Source: Alphaproteobacteria bacterium
GTDB lineage: Bacteria; Pseudomonadota; Alphaproteobacteria; RF32; CAG-239
Assembly: GCA_017477035.1 (NCBI GenBank)
Contig: JAFUXW010000056.1
Coordinates: forward strand, 1-11,735
Direction of reading: 5' to 3'
DNA: 11,735 nucleotides
Positions 1 to 6,257 of the stretch are shown in pieces. The notes beneath the pieces are model-generated. The model was not told where the DNA came from. It was given only the letters and a program-made list of their open reading frames with translations, and did not search any database. Numbering within the stretch: the stretch's first letter is position 1; every line of letters begins with the position of its first letter. The position numbers were made by a program, and so were the translations under genes.

Positions 1-3
1 AAA

Positions 4-294
4 ATGACAGAATATACTTTTAATGCTAAAAAGCGTGAAAAAGCAGGTAAGGGGGCAGCTCGTGCTTGTCGTCGTGAGGGTCGCGTTCCTGCCGTAATTT
101 ACGGTGGTAAAAAAGACGCTGTTTTAATCAGCCTTGATCCGGTTGAATTGGAAAAAGCTCTTAACCTGTCTGATTTTTATCAATCTGAAATCACGGTTGA
201 CGTTGAAGGCAAAAAAACTAAGGTTGTTTGCCAAGATGTTCAATTTCATCCGGTTTCTGACAGACCTATTCACGTTGATTTTATGCGTAAATAA
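4..294 (+). CDS. rplY: 50S ribosomal protein L25, short form
   Basis: This protein binds 5S rRNA in the central protuberance of the large ribosomal subunit. The 96 residues match E. coli L25 (94 aa) along their whole length: the KGAARACRREGRVPAVIYGG segment, the hydrophobic beta strands, and the closing HPVSDRPIHVDFMRK. Many bacteria, including most alphaproteobacteria I know of, carry a long form of roughly 200 residues (CTC/TL5 type) with an extra C-terminal domain. Here the stop directly follows the L25 core, so the domain is absent. The ATG at position 4 gives the family's normal N-terminus; its ribosome binding site lies outside the window. Peptidyl-tRNA hydrolase begins 9 bases after the stop, the classic rplY/ctc-pth arrangement, so the two are very probably cotranscribed. 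Confidence 0.95.
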   Translation: MTEYTFNAKKREKAGKGAARACRREGRVPAVIYGGKKDAVLISLDPVELEKALNLSDFYQSEITVDVEGKKTKVVCQDVQFHPVSDRPIHVDFMRK

Positions 295-303
295 GAGGAA
301 AAT

Positions 304-882
304 ATGTTTTTGGTGGTTGGCTTGGGTAATCCCGGTGAGCAATATGCAGCTACCCGCCATAATGTAGGATTTATGGCGGCTGATGAGCTTCATCGCCGCT
401 ATAATTTTTCGCCGTTTCGTTCCAAATTCAATGGTTTGATTGCCGAAGGACAAATAGAAGGCGAAAAAGTTTATTTATTAAAACCGCAAACCTATATGAA
501 TTTATCGGGTAACAGTGTGGTTCAAGCGGCTAACTTCTATAAGATACTTCCTGAAAATATTGTAGTGATTCACGATGATATGGATTTACCGACAGATAAG
601 ATAAAAGCAAAAAAAGGTGGCGGTTCCGGAGGACATAACGGAATTAAAAGTATAGATTCGCAAATCACACCTAATTATAATCGTATTCGCATCGGCGTCG
701 GGCATCCGATGACTAAAAATGAAGAAAACGTAGTGAATCACGTTTTATCGGGGTTTTCCAGAGCCGATAAGGAGAATATAGAAAATGACATTAATATTGT
801 CGCTGATTTAATCGGTGTTATGATTAAAAAAGGCGTAGCGGAATTTTCCAATCAACTCGGTATGCGCTTGACAAAAAAGTAA
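304..882 (+). CDS. pth: Peptidyl-tRNA hydrolase
   Basis: This enzyme cleaves the ester bond of peptidyl-tRNAs that drop off ribosomes and so recycles tRNA in the cytoplasm. The 192 residues are the usual length for bacterial Pth. The N-terminus carries LGNPG and the catalytic histidine of the RHNVGF motif at residue 19. Asn9, Asn66 (in TYMNLSG), Asp91 (in HDDMDLP) and Asn112 (in GGHNGIKS) correspond to the conserved substrate-binding and catalytic residues Asn10, Asn68, Asp93 and Asn114 of E. coli. An AGAGG-type ribosome binding site overlaps the end of rplY and sits just before the ATG at 304. No terminator is seen after the stop, and the next gene starts 44 bases on, so a three-gene transcript is plausible. 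Nothing in the sequence is atypical. Confidence 0.97.
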   Translation: MFLVVGLGNPGEQYAATRHNVGFMAADELHRRYNFSPFRSKFNGLIAEGQIEGEKVYLLKPQTYMNLSGNSVVQAANFYKILPENIVVIHDDMDLPTDKIKAKKGGGSGGHNGIKSIDSQITPNYNRIRIGVGHPMTKNEENVVNHVLSGFSRADKENIENDINIVADLIGVMIKKGVAEFSNQLGMRLTKK

Positions 883-926
883 ATTAATGTTATGTTTGCA
901 CAAGTTGTCTAATTAAATATATATAT

Positions 927-1346
927 ATGAGTACATTATTATCTTCTTTCGGAAGTTTGATGGCTTTCGGAAACTTTGCTTTTTGGTTAGTAGCCATCCT
1001 TTTGTTGCTAATGGCGATGGTACAAATATTCTGGGGGGACTGGGTTAAATACAACAATGCATATGACCTTTTTATCCCTTCCTTTTCTTCAGAAAGCAAA
1101 TTTGTACAATTTGTCCTTAGGTGGTCCTTAGTATTAATTTTGGGGTTATGTCCGTTTGTTACAAGCGATTACTTCTTTGCCGAATTGTCTATAGCATTTC
1201 GTATTGTTTTTGTTTATGTTGCAGCGCTTTTCGGCTTTTACATTTCTATGATTGCTTGGTCAATAGGATTAGCGCTTTTTATCATGGTAGTAAAAGTTAT
1301 CTACTGGGCTTGCGGTAAACATTTTAAGCTTGAAGGTGAAAACTAG
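927..1346 (+). CDS. Small four-helix membrane protein, unknown function
   Basis: I do not recognise this 139-residue protein. It has four hydrophobic stretches long enough to cross the membrane, at about residues 15-35, 60-80, 88-110 and 110-128, with a hydrophilic loop (about 36-59) between the first two and a short charged tail. An inner-membrane location is inferred from this. The ATG at 927 has no Shine-Dalgarno sequence: it follows a run of alternating A and T. The alternative ATG at 960 (residue 12, before AFGNFAFW) has a GGAAG four bases upstream, so the true start may be there. It follows pth by 44 bases on the same strand and is closed by the terminator at 1348-1379, so it is probably the last gene of the rplY-pth transcript. 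Confidence 0.7.
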   Translation: MSTLLSSFGSLMAFGNFAFWLVAILLLLMAMVQIFWGDWVKYNNAYDLFIPSFSSESKFVQFVLRWSLVLILGLCPFVTSDYFFAELSIAFRIVFVYVAALFGFYISMIAWSIGLALFIMVVKVIYWACGKHFKLEGEN

Positions 1347-1347
1347 C

Positions 1348-1379
1348 AAAACGAGAGTGTAAAAACTCTCGTTTTTTTG
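1348..1379. terminator. Shared terminator between convergent genes
   Basis: A perfect stem of ACGAGAGT (1351-1358) and ACTCTCGT (1365-1372) has a six-base loop. It is followed by seven T in all on the plus strand and preceded by four A, which read as a T run on the minus strand. It lies right after the plus-strand membrane gene and 20 bases from the end of the minus-strand dehydrogenase. It therefore probably stops transcription from both sides, more efficiently for the plus strand. Confidence 0.88.
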
Positions 1380-1398
1380 TTATTGATAAATCTGTTGA

Positions 1399-2970
1399 TT
1401 AATCTGTGCATAAACTGTATATAACTTTTAAAGCATCGGCAGCTGAAGAAGTTATTCCTCCGGCGTATCCGGCACCTTCTCCGCATGGGTAAATACCTCT
1501 GATATTACTTTGAAAAGTTCCATCTCGAACAATTCGCACCGGCGAAGAACTACGACTTTCCACTCCGGTCAACACAGCGTCCGGATTGTCAAATCCGTGC
1601 AATTTACGCCCCATTTCCACAATCCCCAAGCGTAAAGCTTCGGAAATATCTTGCGGATAAAGCTCACATAAATTTTCCCACGTAACATTCGGAGCATAAC
1701 TGGGTTGCACGGAATTTGCGTATTTACTTTTTTTACCGACTAAAAAATCACCTACCAATTGCGCCGGAGCGGAATAATTTTTACCACCTAAATCAAAGGC
1801 ACGCTCCTCCAACTTACGCTGAAAATACATACCGGCTAAAGGATGCTCTGAACCAAAATCCTGCGAGCCGACTCCAACCAAAAGTGCGGCATTGGCATTT
1901 TCTTTATTGCGGGCAAATTCACTCATTCCGTTGGTAACTACCCGTCCGATTTCTGAAGCAGCGGCGACTACCTGTCCTCCCGGACACATACAAAAAGTAT
2001 AAACCGAACGTCCACTTGGCAAATGCACTGCCATTTTATAGTCGGCTGCACTTAAATACGGACTATTTGCAAATTTTCCGTATTGTGCTTTGTTAATATC
2101 AGCTTGCCTATGCTCGATTCTGGCTCCGATTGCAAAAGGCTTTTGTTCCATATAGACACCATGTCGATGTAGCATTTCAAATGTATCGCGAGCACTATGC
2201 CCGATAGCTAAAAAAACGCGTTCTGCCGAAAGTTCATTAATTATTCCGTTATGCAATATTTTTACGGCCACAACTTTATTATCTTTAATAATTAAATCTT
2301 CTAACTTGGTATTAAAATGATATTCTCCGCCTAGTGATATAATTTTTTCACGAATATTACGCACCACAATCCGCAGATTATCAGTCCCGATATGAGGTTT
2401 TGCCAAGTATAAAATTTCTTGCGGAGCGCCTGCCTGATATAACTCTTCCATAACTCTGGCGGTGAATTTATCTTTTTTAATACCTGTAGTCAGCTTACCA
2501 TCAGAAAATGTTCCGGCACCTCCTTCCCCAAATTGCACATTAGATTCGGAATTAAGTTTACCAAGTTTCCAAAAAGTATCAACTTCTTGACGGCGAATGT
2601 CAACTTCGGAGCCGCGCTCTAAAATAATCGGCTTAAGTCCGGCTTCAGCCAAAGCAATTCCGGCAAACATTCCGGCAGGTCCGGAGCCTACCACAATCGG
2701 ACGAGTTCCGCTATTTTTTATTTTATAAATCAGTTTTTCGGGAGGATTAATTTTTTCAATGTCTTTATCTGGTGTAAAATGCTCTATTTCTCCACAATCC
2801 ACGCTATAAACAAAATGAACATTAGCTTTGTTCCGAGCATCTACCGATTTTTTTGATATGTGAAAATCTTTTATATCTGTCAAGTTACAATGCAACTTAT
2901 CGGCAAGTATTTTTTTTAAATTGTCGATACAAGCATTGAGTGGCATTTTAAGATTATTAATTCGTAACAT
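1399..2970 (-). CDS. FAD-dependent dehydrogenase, COG2509 type
   Basis: This is a 523-residue flavoprotein of the uncharacterised 'FAD-dependent dehydrogenase' family; its substrate is not known. A roughly 90-residue N-terminal domain (KMPLNACIDNLKK onward) precedes a Rossmann fold with the dinucleotide-binding motif GSGPAG at residues 95-100. Glu118 follows at the end of the second strand (ILERG), where FAD ribose is bound. Next come the family block FGEGGAGTFSDGKL (about 147-160) and the C-terminal FAD motif around 492-514 (YPCGEGAGYAGGITSSAADA). Length and order are normal for the family. A strong ribosome site (AGGGGAG, plus-strand 2976-2982) lies five bases before the ATG. The gene 54 bases upstream on the same strand has no terminator, so they may form an operon. 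Involvement in redox modification of an aromatic or polyprenyl compound would be speculation. Confidence 0.9.
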   Translation of the reverse strand: MLRINNLKMPLNACIDNLKKILADKLHCNLTDIKDFHISKKSVDARNKANVHFVYSVDCGEIEHFTPDKDIEKINPPEKLIYKIKNSGTRPIVVGSGPAGMFAGIALAEAGLKPIILERGSEVDIRRQEVDTFWKLGKLNSESNVQFGEGGAGTFSDGKLTTGIKKDKFTARVMEELYQAGAPQEILYLAKPHIGTDNLRIVVRNIREKIISLGGEYHFNTKLEDLIIKDNKVVAVKILHNGIINELSAERVFLAIGHSARDTFEMLHRHGVYMEQKPFAIGARIEHRQADINKAQYGKFANSPYLSAADYKMAVHLPSGRSVYTFCMCPGGQVVAAASEIGRVVTNGMSEFARNKENANAALLVGVGSQDFGSEHPLAGMYFQRKLEERAFDLGGKNYSAPAQLVGDFLVGKKSKYANSVQPSYAPNVTWENLCELYPQDISEALRLGIVEMGRKLHGFDNPDAVLTGVESRSSSPVRIVRDGTFQSNIRGIYPCGEGAGYAGGITSSAADALKVIYSLCTD

Positions 2971-3024
2971 ATTAACTCCCCTTGAACATGAGAGTTATCA
3001 TAAATAAAAAATAAATTAAAGCAA

Positions 3025-3333
3025 CTATTCTTTAGAAACGGAATCGTCTTTTTGGCAGAGTTGCCAAAGTTGACGGCGATAAATCCATATATTTATTGCG
3101 CCGATGGCAACCGTAAGAGCCGAAAACACGTATAAAAAATAATACCAATTAAATTGACCGGCAGAGAGCATAACGTCTTCACCATCAAGTTTAAGAGCGC
3201 TTAAGGACAGCGCCATTAAAATAAATGACGCTAAAAATGCCAATGCCCAAATTCTTTTAGTGAGCAGACTGTTACCGGCAAAAGCCGTAATTACATAAAT
3301 AAAAATCAAGGCTATTAATATATATAATTCCAT
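3025..3333 (-). CDS. Small three-helix membrane protein, unknown function
   Basis: I do not recognise this protein of about 102 residues. I chose the ATG at plus-strand 3331-3333 because a GGAG (3340-3343) lies six bases upstream and the protein then starts with a membrane segment. A longer reading from a TTG at 3378 would add 15 mostly charged residues and has no clear ribosome site. Three hydrophobic segments are visible, at about residues 3-19, 27-47 and 62-85. They are followed by a basic and polar tail (YRRQLWQLCQKDDS) that probably faces the cytoplasm. It is transcribed toward the FAD-dependent dehydrogenase, 54 bases away, without an obvious terminator between them. A link between the two is possible but not shown. 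Confidence 0.7.
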   Translation of the reverse strand: MELYILIALIFIYVITAFAGNSLLTKRIWALAFLASFILMALSLSALKLDGEDVMLSAGQFNWYYFLYVFSALTVAIGAINIWIYRRQLWQLCQKDDSVSKE

Positions 3334-3416
3334 TTCATTCTCCGTTCTAACAAATAGTATTCTCCGATATTTTTTCAAGTCCTGCCATAAAAATTTTTAA
3401 AAACGCAAAAAACTTG

Positions 3417-3449
3417 TTGACGTAGAAAAAAAGTTAAGTTAAATATAAG
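3417..3449 (+). promoter_or_regulatory. Promoter-like element before tRNA-Ser
   Basis: TTGACG (3417-3422) matches the sigma70 -35 box in five of six positions. An AT-rich stretch holds two possible -10 boxes: TAAATA (3440-3445, spacer 17) and TATAAG (3444-3449, a better match but spacer 21). Either would start the transcript just before the tRNA at 3457. Confidence 0.6.
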
Positions 3450-3456
3450 CCGTTAC

Positions 3457-3545
3457 GGAGCGTTGGTAGAGTGGTAATACAGCGGATTGCTAATCCGTCA
3501 TCCCCTTAAAAGGATGCATAGGTTCGAGTCCTATACGCTCCGCCA
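3457..3545 (+). tRNA. tRNA-Ser(GCU)
   Basis: This 89-nucleotide tRNA decodes AGC and AGU serine codons. The acceptor stem is GGAGCGT (3457-3463) with ACGCTCC (3535-3541), followed by G and an encoded CCA (3543-3545). The D stem is GTA/TAC. The anticodon stem GCGGA/TCCGT (3482-3486, 3494-3498) has anticodon GCT at 3489-3491. A long variable arm (CATCC/GGATG) marks it as a class II tRNA, as expected for serine. The T arm is ATAGG-TTCGAGT-CCTAT (3518-3534). All parts are intact. It has its own promoter-like element and terminator, so it is a single-gene unit. Confidence 0.97.
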
Positions 3546-3547
3546 CT

Positions 3548-3580
3548 AAAATCCCGATGAAAAATCATCGGGATTTTTTT
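3548..3580 (+). terminator. Terminator of tRNA-Ser
   Basis: A perfect 13-bp stem, AAAATCCCGATGA (3548-3560) with TCATCGGGATTTT (3565-3577), has an AAAA loop and ends in a run of seven T. It starts three bases after the CCA of the tRNA. Confidence 0.93.
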
Positions 3581-3712
3581 GTAAGGAGCGTCAGATGTGG
3601 GACACTTGCTGTTTTCCCTTAATTACGCAAGTAACAATATTGTCATCCATCCGAGCAAAGCGATGGCAAGGATACAAAGCGTCATCAATCCAGTTAAAAA
3701 TGGCATTTTAAC
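3581..3712. other. Intergenic stretch with a weak repeat relic
   Basis: No convincing gene is present. Bases 3641-3674 (GTCATCCATCCGAGC, then GCGATGGCAAGGATA) carry a small dyad, CCATC (3647-3651) with GATGG (3662-3666). They share the words GTCATCC and AAGGATAC with the structured element at 5233-5378, so this may be a decayed fragment of the same repeat family. A 38-codon open frame at 3595-3711 has an AAGGAG six bases before its ATG, but its translation looks like noise across the repeat. Confidence 0.3.
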
Positions 3713-3728
3713 TATTACTAAAGTAATA
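3713..3728. promoter_or_regulatory. Operator-like palindrome upstream of pilin promoter
   Basis: TATTACT and AGTAATA form a perfect 7+7 palindrome with a two-base AA centre. It ends 14 bases before the -35 box of the prepilin promoter. Its size and position suit a dimeric DNA-binding regulator, which is an inference from symmetry and location only. Confidence 0.4.
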
Positions 3729-3742
3729 TGACTACAATCTTA

Positions 3743-3771
3743 TTGACGATTCGAACCCCAAATTGTATACT
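3743..3771 (+). promoter_or_regulatory. Sigma70-type promoter of the prepilin genes
   Basis: TTGACG (3743-3748) and TATACT (3766-3771) each match the sigma70 consensus in five of six positions and are exactly 17 bases apart. The predicted start is near 3778, giving a leader of about 44 bases before the first prepilin ATG. That start falls inside the inverted repeat at 3776-3799. Confidence 0.72.
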
Positions 3772-3775
3772 CCGA

Positions 3776-3799
3776 TTATAATGAACTAAATCATTATAA
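3776..3799. promoter_or_regulatory. Inverted repeat at the prepilin transcription start
   Basis: TTATAATGA (3776-3784) and TCATTATAA (3791-3799) are perfect 9-base inverted copies separated by ACTAAA. The repeat begins five bases after the -10 box, so it could be an operator. It could also be a stem-loop at the 5' end of the mRNA that slows decay. The sequence does not decide between these. Confidence 0.5.
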
Positions 3800-3821
3800 A
3801 TTACTTATAAGGAGAAAAACA

Positions 3822-4460
3822 ATGAAAATTAATGAATCAGGTCGTTCTATGATAGAAATGCTCGGCGTTTTGGCTATTATCGGTGTGCTTTCCGTTGGTG
3901 GTATTGCCGGTTATTCCAAGGCTATGAGCAAGTATCGTGTAAATAAAACCATTGACCAAGTTTCGCACATTGCAGCAAATACTCGTATTTTATTCAGCTC
4001 GCAGAAAAATTACTCTAAAATCAGTGAAGATGTGATTATTAGTGCAAAGTTATTCCCGCAAGAAATGGTAACTTCTACGACAAGCGGCGATACAACTACG
4101 CATACATTCAATAACCCATTTGCCGGTACTGTTACCATGACACCTGCTACCCGCTTTAGTGGTACTGATAACAAGGCATTCGTTGTAAAATACGAAGGTA
4201 TTCCGCAAGAAGCTTGTATTGATATTGCTACCATTGACTGGGGCACTGGTTCCGGCGGCGGTTTGGTTGCCTTGGGTGTAAATAAAGATATTACAAGTAA
4301 GACGGCAGGTTGTGCAGGTGGCGCTACTAAAGAACTCGAAACCGACACAGCAAATAACGCGGCAGTTGTATGCGGAGGAGAGGCTGCAATGAGTGTTACC
4401 AATGCAGTTACGGCTTGTAGTAAGCCAGACGGTAACATACTTTACTTTAAGTTCTATTAA
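3822..4460 (+). CDS. Type IV prepilin-like protein, copy 1
   Basis: This 212-residue protein has a class III (prepilin) signal: a seven-residue leader MKINESG, predicted cleavage after Gly7, Glu at mature position 5, and a hydrophobic helix to about residue 35 (MLGVLAIIGVLSVGG). Members of the superfamily are cut by a PilD-type peptidase and assembled from the inner membrane into pili or pseudopili. The mature N-terminus would be Arg rather than the usual Phe or Met. The globular part holds Cys132, Cys164, Cys184 and Cys199, the block ATIDWGTGSGGGLVALGVN (136-154) and the terminal YFKFY. AAGGAG (3809-3814) lies seven bases before the ATG. There is no terminator before copy 2, 56 bases on, so both share the promoter at 3743. 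The specific role, as major or minor pilin or secretion pseudopilin, is unknown. Confidence 0.85.
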   Translation: MKINESGRSMIEMLGVLAIIGVLSVGGIAGYSKAMSKYRVNKTIDQVSHIAANTRILFSSQKNYSKISEDVIISAKLFPQEMVTSTTSGDTTTHTFNNPFAGTVTMTPATRFSGTDNKAFVVKYEGIPQEACIDIATIDWGTGSGGGLVALGVNKDITSKTAGCAGGATKELETDTANNAAVVCGGEAAMSVTNAVTACSKPDGNILYFKFY

Positions 4461-4516
4461 TGAATACTGCCGTTTCCTATGAAATGAGCAAAGATTAACC
4501 TATAAGGAGAAAAACA

Positions 4517-5143
4517 ATGAAAATTAATGAATCAGGTCGTTCAATGATTGAAATGCTTGGCGTTTTGGCCATTATCGGCGTACTTTCTGTTGGTGGTATT
4601 GCCGGTTACTCAAAAGCTATGAGCAAATATCGTGTAAATAAGACCATTGACCAAATTTCGCACATTGCAGCAAATACTCGTATTTTATTCAGCTCGCAGA
4701 AAAACTATAATGATTTGGGAAATAGCACCAACGCTACAATTATTGATAAAGCAAAACTCTTCCCGCAAGAGATGAAGAATACAGATGGTAATTATTACAA
4801 TCCGTTTTCCGGTACAGTAACAATGGTTGCCGCACAGCGCTTTAACGGTGAATCAGATAATAAGGCATTTGTAGTAACCTATAACGGAATTCCGCTAGAA
4901 GCTTGTATTGATTTGGCTACCATTGACTGGGGTACAGGTTCCGGCGGTGGTTTGGTTGCCTTGGGTGTTAACACGGCAGTTGATACAATGACAACAAATG
5001 GTAATTCTGAAGACGGAGATGAATGTACAAGTACCGATAACAGTGTTGTCTGTGGTGGCAATGCGGTAATGGACGTTGATAATGCTGTTAATGCTTGTAA
5101 AAAGAATGGTGACAATAGCTTCTTGTCATTCAAATTTTATTGA
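4517..5143 (+). CDS. Type IV prepilin-like protein, copy 2
   Basis: This tandem paralogue has 208 residues. Its first 64 residues differ from copy 1 at only one position (Ile47 for Val). The ribosome site and start region (TATAAGGAGAAAAACAATG, 4501-4519) are copied base for base. The middle part (about 65-110) diverges by substitutions and small indels, which is typical of surface-exposed pilin regions. The block around ATIDWGTGSGGG and the four cysteines (120, 160, 169, 184) are kept, and the protein ends in SFKFY. The predicted signal is again MKINESG before RSMIEML, with Arg at mature position 1. It ends 11 bases before a strong terminator, so copies 1 and 2 form a two-gene unit. The pair arose by duplication, possibly homogenised later by gene conversion. 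Confidence 0.85.
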   Translation: MKINESGRSMIEMLGVLAIIGVLSVGGIAGYSKAMSKYRVNKTIDQISHIAANTRILFSSQKNYNDLGNSTNATIIDKAKLFPQEMKNTDGNYYNPFSGTVTMVAAQRFNGESDNKAFVVTYNGIPLEACIDLATIDWGTGSGGGLVALGVNTAVDTMTTNGNSEDGDECTSTDNSVVCGGNAVMDVDNAVNACKKNGDNSFLSFKFY

Positions 5144-5154
5144 TATAATAACTT

Positions 5155-5197
5155 TCAAGAGAAACAGCTTGGAGGCTGTTTCTCTTGAGGTGTTTTT
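5155..5197 (+). terminator. Terminator after prepilin copy 2
   Basis: A perfect 14-bp stem, TCAAGAGAAACAGC (5155-5168) with GCTGTTTCTCTTGA (5175-5188), has a TTGGAG loop. The T run (TTTTT, 5193-5197) starts four bases after the stem, so termination may be less than complete, but the hairpin is very stable. Confidence 0.8.
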
Positions 5198-5232
5198 GGG
5201 TATTATTTTAAAGTTACTTTCCGAGCGGAATG

Positions 5233-5378
5233 AGGTCAAGGGTATATAGAGTCATCCCTCGTTTTCGCCAGAAAACGTCAAGGGATCTTCCGATTAAAAT
5301 AAATACGGAAGCAACGCTAACGCATTGAAAGAAAGGATACCTTGACGAGGTGATGCACGGCACACCTCGAGGTATGAC
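5233..5378. repeat. Structured intergenic element with several hairpins
   Basis: The 326 bases between prepilin copies 2 and 3 hold no gene but a dense set of inverted repeats. Hairpin 1 pairs ATCCCTCGTTTTC (5254-5266) with GAAAACGTCAAGGGAT (5271-5286), leaving a three-base TCA bulge. Hairpin 2 pairs CTTCCG (5287-5292) with CGGAAG (5306-5311). Hairpin 3 pairs ATACCTTGACGAGGTG (5337-5352) with CACCTCGAGGTAT (5363-5375), again with a three-base TGA bulge. The ends are also inverted copies: GTCATCCCTCG (5251-5261) against CGAGGTATGAC (5368-5378), one mismatch. This looks like a dispersed palindromic repeat; its copy number in the genome cannot be seen here. A more distant partner word, GGTCAAGGGTAT (5234-5245), sets the left limit. 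Confidence 0.65.
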
Positions 5379-5469
5379 AATAAAAAATAATAAAAATATC
5401 AAATATCTGTTGCAATTTTACGATAAATAACGAATTATGTCTGTATGTAAATAAAAATAGGACGCAATA

Positions 5470-6129
5470 ATGAAAGCTGATGAATCTGGCCGTTCAATGA
5501 TAGAAATGTTGGGAGTTATCGCCATAATCGGTATTTTAACCGTTGGCGGTATTGCCGGCTATTCTAAGGCTATGGAAAAATGGCGTATAAATAAAACGGC
5601 TAACCAAATTTCATATATTGTTGCGCATTTGCGCGGTTTATATCGCGGGCAAATGGATTATCGCGGACTAGACAGCACCACATCTTATGCAGTTATTGAT
5701 ACGGCAAAAGCCTTTCCTCCGGAAATGGGTGAAAAAGGAACATATCACAATCCGTTTTCCGGAACAGTTACAGTAAAAGCAGCCGGCAAAGATACGGTTG
5801 AAAGTAAAGATGACGAAGGTAATTACCTCTCGTATAATGACGATACAGCCTTCATTTTAACATACACTGGTGTTCCGCGCAGTGCTTGCATCGGTTTGGC
5901 TACCATAGACTGGGGAACCGGTTCAAACGGTGGGTTGGTTGCTTTAGGTGTTAATATAAAACTTGATAAAGTATCTTTGGGGCATTGCGTTAAGAGTTCT
6001 AATGCCTCTACTTCGAAAACTTTGGGTAATGCAATTATTTGTGAAGGCAACGGGGTGATGGGGCCTGTGGATGCCTCTATCGGTTGCTCAAGCGAGGGTA
6101 ATAATACCCTGTATTTCAAATTCTACTGA
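5470..6129 (+). CDS. Type IV prepilin-like protein, copy 3
   Basis: This 219-residue paralogue is more divergent than copies 1 and 2. It keeps the seven-residue leader (MKADESG), Arg at mature position 1, Glu5 and the hydrophobic helix MLGVIAIIGILTVGG. After residue 36 the sequence drifts (EKWRINKTANQIS, then HLRGLYRGQMDYRG). NPFSGTVT, the block ATIDWGTGSNGGLVALGVN, four cysteines (130, 163, 181, 196) and the terminal YFKFY remain. The ribosome site is weaker (AGGA, 5459-5462, seven bases before ATG) and unlike that of the other two. It lies beyond a terminator and a repeat element, so it probably has its own promoter. TTGCAA at 5410 with an AT-rich region downstream is a poor candidate. It may fill a different position in the same fibre, for instance as a minor pilin, but this is conjecture. 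Confidence 0.83.
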   Translation: MKADESGRSMIEMLGVIAIIGILTVGGIAGYSKAMEKWRINKTANQISYIVAHLRGLYRGQMDYRGLDSTTSYAVIDTAKAFPPEMGEKGTYHNPFSGTVTVKAAGKDTVESKDDEGNYLSYNDDTAFILTYTGVPRSACIGLATIDWGTGSNGGLVALGVNIKLDKVSLGHCVKSSNASTSKTLGNAIICEGNGVMGPVDASIGCSSEGNNTLYFKFY

Positions 6130-6151
6130 TTTTTAGCAATTTAACTTTTTA

Positions 6152-6200
6152 CGGCGTTATGCGCCGAAATAATAAAAATAATATAAAACACCGTTTTTTT
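6152..6200 (+). terminator. Weak terminator candidate after prepilin copy 3
   Basis: CGGCG (6152-6156) pairs with CGCCG (6162-6166) but is followed by A rather than T. An alternative longer pairing, CGGCGTT (6152-6158) with AACACCG (6187-6193, one mismatch), is followed directly by seven T (6194-6200). Neither form is a clean textbook terminator. Confidence 0.3.
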
Positions 6201-6222
6201 GTCAAATACGGCTATTTTTCAC

Positions 6223-6251
6223 TTGAAAATATTGAAAAAATAGGTTATCAT
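6223..6251 (+). promoter_or_regulatory. Sigma70-type promoter of the small RNA candidate
   Basis: TTGAAA (6223-6228) and TATCAT (6246-6251) each match consensus in five of six positions with a spacer of exactly 17. The predicted start is near 6258, five bases before the long closing stem of the structured region at 6263-6350. Confidence 0.6.
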
Positions 6252-6257
6252 AAGATT

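Noticed and set aside
911..928. Alternating AT run before the gene at 927 as a phase-variable repeat
   Set aside because: The run is only about six AT units and is not clearly placed between promoter boxes or inside a coding region; no evidence for switching.
3334..3378. A 15-codon extension of the small membrane protein from a TTG at 3378
   Set aside because: A clear GGAG precedes the inner ATG at 3333, and the extension is charged, unlike a natural start before a membrane helix.
3595..3711. A 38-codon open frame with AAGGAG six bases before its ATG
   Set aside because: The translation shows no domain or signal, has several Cys and Ser of low-complexity type, and crosses a probable repeat relic; a chance ribosome site is the simpler reading.
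4010..4438. Long minus-strand open frames opposite the three prepilin genes (also 4879-5133 and 5823-6119)
   Set aside because: They are antisense shadows that mirror each other because the prepilin genes are paralogues; they lack ribosome sites.
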